From Trachythela sp. YZ-2020 (taxonomy: Eukaryota; Cnidaria; Anthozoa; Malacalcyonacea; Clavulariidae), in contig JADLSH010000201.1 of NCBI GenBank assembly GCA_016169945.1, positions 248,001-312,000 of the forward strand: a DNA stretch of 64,000 bases. Reading direction: 5' to 3'. Below are positions 1 to 11,464 of the stretch, piece after piece; the stretch's first letter is position 1; every line of letters starts with the position of its first letter. Position numbers and translations under genes: made by a program. The notes below the pieces were generated by a model that did not search any database, was not told the origin of the DNA, and saw nothing but the letters and a program-made list of their open reading frames with translations.

Positions 1-117
1 TTTTGCTTTTTGGAGTTTCGTGATTTTCTTTTGCTCTCCGATTAACAATTGTTTAAGCGCGCGCCGACAGCGTATAGAAAACGATCAGGATTCAGGAAAG
101 AAAGAGAAACAAGTCCT

Positions 118-168
118 GAGCTCGACTCCTGAGCTCGAGTCCGAGCTCAAGTCCGAGCTCTAATCCTT
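118..168. repeat. short tandem GAGCTC-rich repeat
   Basis: Imperfect tandem units of about 10-12 bp built around GAGCTC with AGTCC spacers. No coding potential was recognised nearby. The remainder of 1-600 is non-coding, with a G-rich block from about 275 to 600 that starts like the MITE at 62484 (TTAGGGAGCATTCATT). No matching second terminus was found. Confidence 0.6.
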
Positions 169-627
169 GGCTCCATATTTAGGTACCCTCGATTACATTG
201 AGAGTGAACAATCTTTGTTTGCGTGTTAACCGTACTATTCTCGGTATTAATAACATAAAATAACTAAAAATATAATATTTTAGGGAGCATTCATTTTTTA
301 GAAGGGGAGGAGAGCCGGAGGAATCCAGGAGTGGGTCACTATATTTTTACTTGCTCAAAAAGGGGGGTTACTTTGCTCTTAATAGCACTATAAAAAGGGG
401 GGGTCCCTTCTTTAACAGCATGTGGCGGCAGGGCGGCTGAGAGAATTTGTGTAGTCCGGGGTGGGGCCCCTGTGACATCATAATTTTAAAAACAGCAGAA
501 ACAGTGCTATATTTGGGAGTCCTCTCTACAGGGCATGAACTCAAAATGGGCATCTTAAAATGGGGCCCCGATCTGAGGAGGGGTATTAATTTATATGGAG
601 GGGCATGCTTAAGTTTTTGAATGCGTA

Positions 628-1302
628 ATGAAGTGCACTCGATTTATTTGGCTCTCTACTTTTTTGTTATTTTCCCTCCTTAAACTTGACATTTTGGAAC
701 AATTTTTCAACTCAAAATGCGAGGAATCGATCCGGGAATGGCACTGTGTTGTTGGAATGAGGTATTTGTCGGTGGATGGTGTAGAATTGGCAAAAATATC
801 CTGTCCCGGTCGTGGCTTCGAAATCAGCCAAGCTAATTATTCTACGCCAGCCAAGCGAATTACTCTATGGTTTGGCAGCGTTGGAAATCTGCTGCCTTTG
901 GTGATTGAAGTATCCTCTGTTGCGAGGTTCCCGAGACAACAGTGCTCTGGAGTATATGAAAGTACAGTGGGATCCTTTGATTCTCGTGAGTTAGATCGTT
1001 TCGTTAAAATAAGCTTCGAGGGGTCAGGTCACGATTTGGTGTCAACAATTTCAAAAGGACATAATAACATAAAGAAACAAAAATTGTCGAAGAGCCGTGT
1101 TGCGTATTATTCCAATACAACAGCTACTAAACAAATATTGCTAATCCGCGCCGGAGATGTTGAGGAAAATCCAGGTTGGGATAATTCAGAAGGGAATGAG
1201 TCTGAATCAGATTATTTACAAAATTTTGCGAGAGAAATAGGCAGCGGATCAAACAATCTAAACGTAGCCCACATTACATACGCAGCCTTAGGAACAAGTT
1301 AG
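628..1302 (+). CDS. N-terminal retrotransposon ORF with 2A-like peptide
   Basis: This is an open frame of 224 codons. Residues 6-22 are hydrophobic (WLSTFLLFSLLKLDIL) and could act as a signal or membrane segment. The middle, about residues 25-155, has scattered cysteines and no domain I recognise. Around residues 171-186 is LLIRAGDVEENPGW, which matches the 2A ribosome-skipping consensus D(V/I)ExNPGP except that the final proline is tryptophan (codon tgg near 1174). 2A motifs at the N-terminus of non-LTR ORFs are known from sea urchin and other invertebrate CR1-like elements. Endonuclease-like sequence follows after the stop. Loss of the last proline would be expected to abolish skipping. 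Confidence 0.75.
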   Translation: MKCTRFIWLSTFLLFSLLKLDILEQFFNSKCEESIREWHCVVGMRYLSVDGVELAKISCPGRGFEISQANYSTPAKRITLWFGSVGNLLPLVIEVSSVARFPRQQCSGVYESTVGSFDSRELDRFVKISFEGSGHDLVSTISKGHNNIKKQKLSKSRVAYYSNTTATKQILLIRAGDVEENPGWDNSEGNESESDYLQNFAREIGSGSNNLNVAHITYAALGTS

Positions 1303-2253
1303 ACGAAGTAAAAGTTTTAATGCAAGTATGTCGTTTTGACATCCTGGCGATTACAGAAACACATTGAAATCAAAAGATATCAAACAAGCAACTCGAAATA
1401 GACAACTATAAAATTGTAAGAAGGGACAGAAATTCAGGAGCTGCTGGTGGGGGATGTCTTGTTTATATAAACAATCACATTATTTTGTTCTTCGCGTCTT
1501 AAATCCCTAGAGGTTCTTGATATAGAGGGAATCTGGTTAAAGATCTCGATAAACTCCACTGTCTTTATAGTAGGAACAATACAGACCGCCTGATGATAAT
1601 GAGTTCTTTGGTCACTTTCGACAAATGTTGGAAAGAGTCTGGATGAAATACAGGAACGTTATGATAGTGGGTGATTTCAACTGTGTAGGGAAGGTGATAT
1701 CATTCTGTCAACTTGTGGGAAGAGACTACATAACTTATTAATCCAATTTTAATATTCGGTAGTCAATAACCAACCAACCAGAGTAACAAAAGACACTTCT
1801 ACTCTAATTGATCTGGTGATAACCAGTAAAGCGGAACTAATTAAACATACAATGACGTTAGAGTTGGGAATATCAGATCATAAGCTGGTGAATGCTTGTT
1901 TGGTGACGAAAACAAAAAGACCACCCCGTAAGATTGTGAAAGCGCGTAGTTACAAACATTTTGACCAATCTAAGTTTGTTAAAGATATCGAAGAAGCTCC
2001 CTGGTCAGTGGGTGCAACTTTTGATGACGTTGATGACTGTTATCAGACATGGTTGGAACTTTTTAATGGCATATGTGATAGGCATGCTCCCTATAAAGAA
2101 ATTAAGATAAGACGAAAGACCCTTCCATGGATAACTCCACAAATAAGACACAAGATGAACGGGCGGTACAAAACACTTCTAAAGGTTAGGCAAACAAAGA
2201 AGGAAGAACTGTGGGCGAAATACCGAGAATTAAGAAATTCAGTAACGAAATAG
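1303..2253 (+). pseudogene. endonuclease domain of the CR1/L2-type element, broken
   Basis: Translation gives recognisable EEP-endonuclease pieces in several frames. ILAITETH near 1340-1366 carries the catalytic-glutamate box and is followed at once by a TGA. GGGCLVYINNH is near 1445-1480. VGDFNC is near 1665-1685, after frameshifts. The open stretch 1816-2253 begins just after LIDLVIT and contains the ISDHKLV box (the catalytic Asp-His pair), then a basic linker. At least three stops or frameshifts lie between these boxes. The region 2254-2525 continues the linker towards the RT, with further stops. Confidence 0.75.
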
Positions 2254-2525
2254 GTCCGGTTGGCCAAAACAAAATATTACACAGAGCTGTTCGACAAAGT
2301 AAGAGATTGTAAATCGTATTGGAAGTTAATTAAGAATGCCAACAACAGCCAAAAGAGGCAGCCAATACAATTCGACTCGACGAATCGATAGAAACCTCAG
2401 ACCAAGGGAAAGCTGATCTATTAAATGAGCACTTTTCCAAGATAGATGAAAAATTAGCAATCAAGTTTCCTGTATTTAATCAAGGAGATCGCTTCAGACA
2501 TATTACACGTATAACTCCGACAGTT

Positions 2526-3677
2526 ATGCATATCGTACTGTCTACGGACGTCATCTCGCAAAGCCTGAAGAATCTTAAGCCAGATAAAGCAAGTGGACCA
2601 GACAAAGTACTTCCTAAACTGTTGAAATTTGCCGGAGATGCTTTAACACCATCTCTGATGTCACTCTATACAATTAGTATGACTTCGAATGTTGTCCCTA
2701 GAATGTGGAAATCAGCCAATGTGACGCCTTTATTCAAAAACGAAGACGAAATGGATACGCAAAACTATCGACCAATATCCTTGTTATGTGTACCAGGAAA
2801 ACTCCTGGTTCTTGTTGGTTCAACAATCACAACCCATATTACGGAAAATCAACTTAGTAACTGTAGATAATGGGCTTACAAAAAGGGTCACTCTACCGAG
2901 TTGTTACTGGTTAAGATGACGGAAGATTGGAGAAAGGCGCTCGACAATCATGAAGTGGTTGGTATTGTGTTCGTCGATTTCCGAAATGCCTTCGACTCAA
3001 TATCACACTCGGTATTACTTCAAAAACAGCAGGGTCTGGGTATCTCCGGTGATCTCTGGTCCTGGATTGCTGACTACTTGTCTGATCGTTCGCAAATGAC
3101 AGTCTTAAACGGGTGCCAATCACAGTCCATGCCAGTTAAATATGGTGTCCCCCAAGGATCAGTGCTTGGCCCTATCCTGTTCTCTCTCTATTGTAACGAC
3201 CTACCTGAAATCTGTGATGATGATGAAGGGGATATCTATATGTATGCTGATGACACCACCATATATGTAATTGGCCCAACTCATGATTCTGTTGCCACAA
3301 CACTCAATAGAGTCCTATGTAAGCTATATGAGTGGTGTTGTAATAATTTTTTAACACCACACCCGGACAAAACTGAATTCATGATACTTGGGCGAGGTAA
3401 ATTCGTGGGGCCATTGCAAGGTATTAAATTAGGAAATATTTACCTCAAACAAGTTGAGTCTTCCAGATGATTAGGAATGGAAATATATAGTAAATTAAAG
3501 TGGAAAGTTCATGTAACTGAACTAACTAGGTCATTCGCACAAAAACTTAATCTTTTAAAGTCCCTTTATTTTTTACCACTTAAGGCAAGGGCAGACTTTT
3601 GCTTTAAAGTTATACTACCCTCAATCACATATGGGCTCGTAATATGGGGATCATGTGGAAAAACCCTATTCGATTAA
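2526..3677 (+). pseudogene. reverse transcriptase of the CR1/L2-type element, three pieces
   Basis: The first piece (2526-2870) carries LKPDKASGPDKV and NYRPISLLCV, the RT fingers. The second (2901-3470) carries VFVDFRNAFDSISH (first catalytic Asp), GVPQGSVLGPILF, and MYADDTTIYV (intact YADD). The third (3477-3677) carries thumb residues ending in LVIWGSCGKTLFD. Stops fall at 2868-2870 and 3468-3470. All three catalytic aspartates survive, so the breaks are outside the core. Downstream to 4030 a decayed C-terminal segment can be followed (ASVLWNSLDNN-like near 3950). Confidence 0.85.
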
Positions 3678-4239
3678 CTAGAGCGTATACATGTACGGGC
3701 GGCCAAACTGATTTACAATTTGGATTTGCAAACAAGTTCTGGCTCAAACAAATTGGAAACCTCTGGAGAAGTTATACTCTCAGAGATTGCTATTTGTAGC
3801 ACAAAATTGTTATTATGATCATTCCCCTATTCCACTACAGTCATTATTTTTAAAATATTTTAGTAATTATAATTTAAGAAGTAAATTGACTATCGCTCTT
3901 CCAAAGCCGAATTGAAGACTGATTTTCTAAAGAAATCAATTTCGTACCAAGCAGCAGTGTTATGGAACTCTCTAGATAACAATACAAGAGCAATAGATGA
4001 TGCTAAAAGGTTTAAAACTAGTAATTAAGAAACTGTCATCATAAGCGATATAGCAACTGTAAGATATTTATTATTGTAGAATAGGATATTATAATGTAAA
4101 GTATTATTATAGTAATAGTTAAATAGTACAGTTTATGTACAGATATGTTAACTATGTGAATGCACGACCACATCAGCTATGCTGTCAATTTAATCGTGTT
4201 GAAATAAATGCTTTTATTATTATTATTATTATTATTTAT

Positions 4240-5190
4240 GAACCTACAAAATTGGGGGCGCTATCAGGTTGGGGGCCCGGAGCAAGTTGTCCCCTTCCCA
4301 CCTCTCCTGGCAGCCCTGTCTAGCCAATAGAGTAAGGTGAACTGCCAAGCATTTTCTAGTAAAAGCAGGTAATTTCTATGTTATAGTGATATCCAAAGGT
4401 CTAATATAAATGCAATGTCTTTTCCATTGATATTGACTGCATCTTCACAGCTTGGACATTCATTTTGTGGCTGATTTTATCCTAAGCCTAATATTACACA
4501 TGCATCACTATTCAAGTGGACTCGAGTGGATTGATTTAATTTCCCAAAATGTAATTCCCAAATACTCATGTGCAGCAAGTACAGTAATGTCTCAACAGCC
4601 TAATCAATATATTTCACATATTTTACCTTTTTAAAACAAATTTATACTATAGTGAAGATTAAATAGAAGTGCGATGGGCAAAGTAGCAATAGCTTTTGAG
4701 TTGATCATTGTCTACTTTCAGTTATTATAATATGTTGGCTATGTAATTAAATGTATTTGACTTTGATAAAGGAACTATTGTCCATAAGATTTTGCTGGAC
4801 AAATTATAATGGACAGACAGAAGCCGTGGTGGTTAGCAAACCCTAACATCTTGGAATTGGCTGTTAAATCTATACTGATGTCAGTTAGACGACATGTTAG
4901 CACTGAAGGCTGTTCTTATTAACAATAACGATAGCGATATCAAGTTCAACAATGTGCCTTTAAACAGTAGAATACTACGATAATACATATTTAGCGCGAG
5001 TATCGACTTGTTGTGTCTGATTTGCGCGAGTTCGTGAAAAAGAATACTCGAGCACTAATAGATTATGGTTAACACCTAACGGCTCCGATATTACCAGAAC
5101 TCCTGTAGTCCTGCTTTACCGATGTTCGACTTCCAATGTGAATAACATGCTTATATAAAAACCGTGTAAACATAGCACTGTTCACACCAC
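4240..5190. other. non-coding AT-rich stretch
   Basis: No gene, RNA or terminal repeat was recognised. A short C/G-rich block at about 4250-4325 directly abuts the retrotransposon tail. Confidence 0.4.
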
Positions 5191-5223
5191 TATGTTAACA
5201 GAAATGGTATTTAATACTTCCCG

Positions 5224-5320
5224 AGTTAGGGTTGTAAATGTTCACAACTTCGGAGTAATGGTTGTAAATATTGACAACTTTGGAATTACGTCTGTAAATG
5301 TTTACTACCTCTGGAGTTAC
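5224..5320. repeat. 30-bp tandem repeat, three imperfect copies
   Basis: Three successive units of about 30 bp, each with TGTAAATGTT and ACTTCGGAGT-like segments. The repeat is open in frame on the + strand (repeating VVNVHNFGV-type decapeptides in the 86-codon frame 5192-5452) and also on the minus strand. Double-strand openness follows from the repeat being a multiple of three with few stop-like words, so it is weak evidence for a gene. Confidence 0.6.
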
Positions 5321-5469
5321 GCTGTTTTTGTTGAAACCCGTCCGGAGTACGTTAACAATAGTAAAGTTACGGAAGTAACCATGCCAGATGCCAGACTCAC
5401 TGAGCTTGTGGTTACAACTAAAGAAGTGATAAGATTGCGTATAGTTGCATAATTTGTCAATATAATACA

Positions 5470-6518
5470 TGTATTAGAAATACATGCATGCAGAATTCCT
5501 TCGCCCATTAGAACCAAACAATATACTCCCCAAAGTTATTGTAACATGAAGTACTGAGTCGATCACTGTAACCACGCAATACTATATTTCTTCTATTTTT
5601 TGTACAAAATGGTAAAATAGTGATACGATTTGTACTTTTAACTATAAAATTGTCAATTGCCCAACTATATAAAGTAGGATATCGTAGACTTTAATTGAGC
5701 GTCGGCCACGGACATATAGAACAAATTGAGGGTTGCTTCGCGTGTGCCTAAAAGATATAAACAAAATGTCGTGTGATTGTTGCAGCCCTTCGTCTTCCTA
5801 GGAAAATTTAATAGGACTGAATTTCTCTGACTCAAAAACAAGGTCCTCATTTTGTCGAGTTTTGTTTTTGTTTATATCTTTAGCAACTCAAATTTTCCTG
5901 TGTTTGTATATGTACTCTTTTAGCTTTGATTTACTGTAAAATTCAACCTTAGATGTCTCACAAAACGTTTCGAAATTTTCATAAAACTTCAACTGTTTTT
6001 GATCAGTACTTTTATACTTCGCACTTGTTTTTGAAATTAACTTTTTGAGATTTAATATGTTGTTTCTTAGTCTATTGCGCATTTGAATTAATACTAAAAT
6101 ACTTTTTAAGATTAATCAATGTTGTATTGACCACACAGCATGATCCACGCATTTTCAAATCCACAAACTATGCTGCATGAAAATACGGCGAAAGCAAGTA
6201 TGCAAAATAGACACTGGTCTGTTTAAAACGCTTTAAAACTCGAAAGTCTTGTCCATTTTCGGTCTTTTGACTGTTTTTTTCCTCCTGTTGACTTTAACAA
6301 ATGAAAGTCCTCCAAAACATTTTCATTTATCTTCTTTTGGAGACTTTATTTGTTTTGAAAAAAGTTTGCAAAATGACAGTTAAGTTTCTGACGTATACAT
6401 TAAAAACAATTCTTTGTTTTAGCCAATCATGAGGTTGTTAGTTACCAGTTTTCTATCGGCCTGAACTCGCGCATAACGTAGAAAACCACTCAAAAAAAAC
6501 GGCCAACGTCCATGACAT
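5470..6518. other. no feature recognised
   Basis: AT-rich DNA with only short spurious frames on either strand. No splice-bordered exon or terminal repeat was found. Confidence 0.4.
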
Positions 6519-7472
6519 GGCGGACCACAGGGTTCCCAACTCTGACCTATGGCTAAAAAATGTAAAATAATCAAATTATTGAACTTACTTGAACTGGTAC
6601 GAATGTATTTCAAACAACAGTTTCATTATTTCAAAGCACAATCGATGAAAGAACTTGAAATAACTTAAATTTTAATTTACATGAAGTACTGACAACAAGA
6701 AATGCGGGCGCACGCGAGGGACGAAAGAAGAGAAAGAAAAAATAGAAGGGATGAAACATAGGTCACGTGATAATTGTAAATGCTTTTAAATTGTCCGTTT
6801 AAATTTGTTTTGAATAATTTACTACATATTTGATGTCCTCTCAGATGAATAAACACATCTATTATACAATAAGCAAGGAACACTTACTTTAACACGATTT
6901 ATAAGCAGCGAACATTCTTGGCCATTTTCGCGATATGTGTTCCACAAGTAGCCTGTTATCGGAGAATTCCGAAGACACACGTCGGAAAATCCAGGTGGGT
7001 TAGGTATTTACTGACAAGTGAAGGAGTATGGCTGAACGCGTTCCATTAGGAAATATACAGAATATTCAGCAGAAAAGAACCATCGGAGAAAACAAACTGT
7101 CCATAAACTGTTCAAACCGCCATTTGTCCGAAGTTAACACGAAGTTCAAAATTATAGACCGAAGTTCATCCGAACCGTCCCGATAATAGGCTACTTGTGG
7201 AACACATCGAACTATCACGTGACCTATGTTTCATCCATTCTATTTTTTCTTTCTCTTCTTTCGTCCCCCGCGTGCGCCCGCATTTCTTCTTGTCAGTACT
7301 TCATGTAAATTAAAATTTAAGTTCCTTCAAGTTCTTTCATCGATTGTGCTTTGAAATAATCAAACTGTTGTTTGAAATACATTCGTATCAGTTCAAGTAA
7401 TATAAGTTCAATAATTTGATTATTTTACATTTTTTAGCCATAGGTCAGAGTTGGGACCCCTGTGGGCGGACG
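6519..7472. mobile_element. foldback element with about 270-bp inverted arms
   Basis: The left arm, about 6519-6772, reads as the reverse complement of about 7210-7472. Both carry the CACGTGA word, the AGAAGAGAAAGAAAAAATAG tract and the ACTCTGACCTATGG terminus. A second, inner arm pair is at about 6930-6962 and 7176-7206 (TGTTCCACAAGTAGCC and its complement). About 160 bp in the left arm (6773-6929) has no partner, so it was either inserted there or lost from the right arm. No transposase frame is present. The superfamily is not resolved. Confidence 0.75.
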
Positions 7473-7784
7473 ACTTTGCATTCCGCTATGTTGTCAAATA
7501 TCCGAGCGGAATTAGTACCCTCGAAGCGCCGGCTCGGGGATTAATACTTCAGAATAAATTATCACGTGACATAAATTAGCCAATCATGTAAAACAGATTC
7601 ACAATCATGGATAAACAGACTGAATGGTATATCTAGACTTACTGAAATAGCACAAAATTGCTTTAAACGGGATTAATTCTAAGGCATGGTTATTAGCTTG
7701 GTAAACGTCCTGTTAGAGAATGATTGCATGCAGTCATTCAGACAATCAATCATGTACGAACATTTCAGAGCTTTATATATTGCA

Positions 7785-8106
7785 TTAGGGACTTGTCAGA
7801 AATTACCAGGGGGGGAGGGGGGGTGGAGAAAGGGGGAGGGTCTTAATATTTTCAGCCCTTCAAAAGGGTGGGTCATCAAAAACTGAACCATTGAAAAGGG
7901 GGTGTCATAAAAATTTAAGCCATAATTTTCATAAGGGAGGATTTTGCGCAGCAGGAAAGGGGAGGGGTCATGAATTTTTTTGCCCACGGCAAGGGGAGGG
8001 TCACGATATTTCATGCTCGTCCTTGCTGGGGGGTCACAGTTTTTTAACTTATGTTTTCAAGTCTCCACCCCCCCTCCCCCCCTGGTAATTTCTGACAAGT
8101 CCCTTA
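7785..8106. mobile_element. G-rich MITE with 43-bp terminal inverted repeats
   Basis: The left end TTAGGGACTTGTCAGAAATT pairs with the right end AATTTCTGACAAGTCCCTTA, and pairing continues through CCAGG and G7-type runs for about 43 bp. The interior has repeated GGGGGAGGGTC-type blocks. It is non-coding; the short open frames across it are artefacts of the G runs. Confidence 0.85.
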
Positions 8107-8306
8107 TATCTCGTGGAACAATTCGTGGAGCTGCTAATGAATTCAAATTAATTATGGCGATCTCATTGGCGAATTCAACTTTAGATATCAATGACAATGC
8201 TTTAAGTACTGGTTTATTAGGTTTAAAACCACGAGCGCGCAGCGCGAGTGGTATAGACCTAATAAAACACGAGTTTATTGAACGACTTCAACAACGTCTC
8301 ATTTAA

Positions 8307-8551
8307 TAGGGCCATTTATACGGGAGTAAATAAGTCGCGATTTACACAAGACGCGTCTTATATAAGACGCAAGCACATTCATATAAATGGTCAAATTCTA
8401 GTAAGTCGCGACTTAAATAAGAACAGGGGTTCAGACTTGTCTTGTCAAAGTCAGAACTTATTGGCAGCCATTCATACGAGTGTGTTCGCGTCTTATATAA
8501 GACGCGTCTTATGTTAGTCGCGACTTATTTTCTCCCGTATAAATGGCCCTA
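8307..8551. mobile_element. MITE with TAGGGCCATTTATACGGGAG ends
   Basis: TAGGGCCATTTATACGGGAG at the left is mirrored by CTCCCGTATAAATGGCCCTA at the right. The interior has many GTCGCGACTT and AAGACGCGTCTTAT palindromic words. TAATA occurs at both borders and may be a short target duplication. There is no transposase. Confidence 0.85.
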
Positions 8552-8552
8552 A

Positions 8553-8578
8553 TAGTATTCTTTATATAAAGAATACTA
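8553..8578. repeat. perfect 26-bp palindrome
   Basis: TAGTATTCTTTATATAAAGAATACTA-type perfect palindrome (described by its half, TAGTATTCTTTAT), directly abutting the MITE end. A further half-copy (AAAGAATACTAAT) follows at about 8600-8612. Confidence 0.8.
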
Positions 8579-8872
8579 ATTATAGGATGAGCTTTTACAT
8601 AAAGAATACTAATGAGTTTTTGAACTTGAATTAATTAGCAGTCTCTATATAGAGTTAGTAACGATTCATGATAAATCACTAATAATATGGAGTAACTGTA
8701 TAGACTGTTTTTCATGCAGTGGTCTGTGGACTATGCATGGTCTATGCCTATGGTCTATATGACTGCAACCATCTGCTAAAAGAAAGGTAAAATTGCATAT
8801 TTGATAATAGCTTTTTTCTCCTTGATAAAATATTTTTCAAATACGCATTGATGAATAAAAATGATCATATGA

Positions 8873-9059
8873 TATAGACCACTTTTATAATTCAGATGAG
8901 TTTAAATATTCTTTTATGTGCATCTTAATAAGCCTCATTGACCTCGTTCAGGTTAATAAATTCTATTCAATTTCAGTCACAGAAACGAGGCTGATAAGGC
9001 TTATTAAGATGCACATAAAAGAATATTTAAACTCATCTGAATAATGAAAGTGGTCTATA
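8873..9059. mobile_element. 187-bp MITE with about 66-bp TIRs
   Basis: The left arm 8873-8938 (TATAGACCACTTTTATAATT...) is the near-perfect reverse complement of 8990-9059 (...AATGAAAGTGGTCTATA). The loop is about 50 bp. It is non-coding. The superfamily is not known. Confidence 0.85.
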
Positions 9060-9639
9060 AATGAGCCAATCAAAGCATATTGACAAACATGGATATATAA
9101 ACATAGAAAGTGTTATGTGCCAACGAAATAGGAACAAAGTGCTAGTGTACGTGGTTATAGCAGCTACCAACCTCCTAACAAAGGGCCTTCGCTCGAAACA
9201 TCGAAGTGTTTTTAATGCTTTCGTGTATTTTTTTGTCCGTATATGGTCTCTATATACCGAGCTAATTTTGTAGTCCAATGATTCTATCGACTGCTGTGCG
9301 CAGTGTAGTCTTATCTTAATAACAAAAATATGACCTAAACACTAAACAATGCTTGCTGAAGGAAGCTAACTTGCTTCAACACGCTCAGATGGTATCCTAG
9401 TGAGGGCGAAAAACCTATATAATATCGCCATTTTTACTCAAAAATCACTTCTTACAAAGTGAACTAATCACATAAACCCCTGTTTTATGAGATGATTTAG
9501 TTTTCCTTGAGCTAGATGGATAAAAAGATAAAAATCGGCAAAGTTTTAACCGTATTTCCTGGTAGCGGCGTATTGTTTATGTCTGTGTCTTTGTTATGAA
9601 GTACAATGCGTTTTGCAAGTTAGTTTCATGTTGTTTCAG

Positions 9640-9756
9640 CAACTCGGTGAGGCAATGGCATATAATGTATTGAAACACATAGGGAAAGGCATTAACGCCA
9701 CAAGTCGTCCTACAGTATGGTTTAAGGATCTGACCTCGTTCAAGACTTTTAACTTT
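9640..9756 (+). CDS. candidate single internal exon of an unknown host gene
   Basis: 117 bp (39 codons, phase 0/0) is open between an acceptor-like border (TGTTTCAG) and a strong donor (GTAAGT). The peptide starts QLGEAMAYNVLKHIGKG and ends KDLTSFKTFNF. I do not recognise the family. It matches no transposable element elsewhere in the window. A possible terminal exon lies at 12487, but the exon chain between is not resolved; AAGAG...TACGAG at about 10657-10704, followed by GTAATC, is one weak intermediate candidate. Confidence 0.4.
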
Positions 9757-11039
9757 GTAAGTGTATGTATCATATCATAGTGTTTGACTTATGTATACTA
9801 TATAGTATAGCTTTCTAATACGTACAATAATAGAGTACAATATAGCCATGTTAAAATATTATTGTCCTATAGTTCTTCTGTTGCGGTTGAATTTCATGCT
9901 ACTACCAATAAATCTGAAAGAGAAATTGAATTTAAAAGTAACTCCCTTCACAAGGGTACTAACTCTCCTTAAATTAAAGGGTTCTAACTCGATCTCATGA
10001 CAAGGGTCGATCTTTGCTCGTATAATAACGTCGAGAAATAGTTGATTTAGTGCTTGTCATAAAAACCAACAAAAGTTATATAAATTGACGGTAATGCCAG
10101 AATTATCTTAAATTTCGAATTTTGTACCGTACAGATCTGTTTATAAGGTTTATTATAACTTTAGTCTTTAGCGTATACATGTATTCAATCAGTTTTACTG
10201 ACGCGATTTCATACAGTATGAATCTAATATGTTTAACCTTTAAAATATAGGGCTTTATCATGCAAGAGTTTTTAGTGGTTAAGGAGGTTACTTAGTTTTT
10301 AGTAAGATATTACTTTAGTTAGGGGCTGCCTGATTATGTATATAGGACAGGTATAATTTTTTGCCAGGTTCATGAGACCTATAAGCATGCATATATGAAA
10401 AATAATGTGTGCCGTATATCACAAAATGCTATGAATGCATGACTTGCTGTGCAAAACATATAAGAAAACCATGCATGAGTACAACATTTTGAACATGTAT
10501 ACAGCTGGCTTACTTCTACAAAATCATTGTCGAAATTGCATTTTGAAGTTTCCATGTATATATACTTAAAGCCCCTCTATGTCCTAGTCATATTTCAGAA
10601 ACCCGGCTGAATCTCAGATCGGGCTCAGAACTCCTCATATATACTAGTATAACTAGAAGAGTTTGCCTTCAACATCGAGTTTGACTACCGAAATATATAC
10701 TACGAGGTAATCTTTGTCTTCGCCTTTTAGCTGCATTTCTGGCATATATAGGCTATTTAGATTTTCTGAGGATTACATTTAACCCAGTAAATCTTACATT
10801 ATTTACATGTGACCCTTTCAAATAATTCCAGACGAATATGATTCAAGTTAGGATTTGTCTGACTTGTGTAATAGTTAATAGCTCAGAAACTATATATCAC
10901 AAGCATATTAGGAAAATATGTATTGAATTAAATTTTGTAGTTATATATTAACAATGTCATGAAATAAGAATGATATACTGGAAAGTTTTAATAAAAATCA
11001 TTCGTGCAACCAACAAGACTTTTTCAAGGCATTATTCAT
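9757..11039. other. AT-rich, no confident feature
   Basis: No repeat termini or transposon coding were recognised. It could be intronic sequence if the exons at 9640 and 12487 belong to one gene. Confidence 0.3.
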
Positions 11040-11310
11040 GTTGCACAGTTTACACTCAAGCCTGATTCACTAGCAAATTTGGTGCCAATTTTTCTCTTCA
11101 TGATTGATGTAATCAAGCGAATGACATATTAACGTATGCCTTTGTAAAACCTGTCCCATACACTGAGCTATATAATACCTGGAGGAAGTGCTCGGCAGAA
11201 AAAAGTGAAGCCAAAAACATGGCGGATTTGGGCATTTTCTGACGCAATAATGACGCCACTGGTTCTAGTTGGAAATGGTAAGTACCACTGACCAACCGCG
11301 ATCCTAATTT
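11040..11310. repeat. dispersed repeat R, minus-oriented copy
   Basis: This segment reads as the reverse complement of the sequence flanking the P element and the foldback at about 21268-21464 and 22252-22300. Shared words include GTGTAAACTGTGC/AGTGTGAACC, CATGGCGGATTTGGGCATTT and GACGCCACTGGTTC. A shorter relative is at about 17808-17850 (CCATTTCCAACTAGAACCAG). The nearby THAP-like peptide at 11414 suggests repeat R is itself the end of a P-type element, but this is an inference. Confidence 0.55.
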
Positions 11311-11401
11311 AAAACGGGACTTTTACCCCCCTGTTTTCTTTGCAAATTTTTTTCATTTTTGCTCAAACTCATTTTTTCGCCTGTCTTATTTGTTTTACAA
11401 C

Positions 11402-11464
11402 GTGGAGAGAAAAGTGAGGTTTTGCTCTGCTTACGGATGCAACAATGGTACAAATCACTGTTAA
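11402..11464 (+). pseudogene. possible THAP-domain first-exon relic
   Basis: The frame reads VRFCSAYGCNNGTNHC and then TAA. CSAYGCNN is the usual start of a THAP zinc-binding domain (C-x2-4-C). THAP domains are the DNA-binding modules of P-element transposases. The remaining THAP residues are not found in frame downstream. Confidence 0.35.

Larger units (their letters stand above)
600..4240 (+). mobile_element. CR1/L2-type non-LTR retrotransposon, decayed
   Basis: The parts run in order: an N-terminal ORF with a 2A-like motif (628-1302), an AP-type endonuclease region broken by stops (about 1303-1900), a linker (to 2520), a reverse transcriptase in three pieces (2526-3677), a decayed C-terminal region, a 3' UTR, and a short (ATT)n tail at about 4215-4238. 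A short tandem repeat at the 3' end is typical of CR1/L2 elements. The 5' limit is not defined; 600 is approximate. Several stops and frameshifts make it non-autonomous. Confidence 0.85.

Noticed and set aside
5192..5470. Frames of 86 and 91 codons on opposite strands
   Set aside because: Openness is explained by a 30-bp repeat; no domain or splice context.
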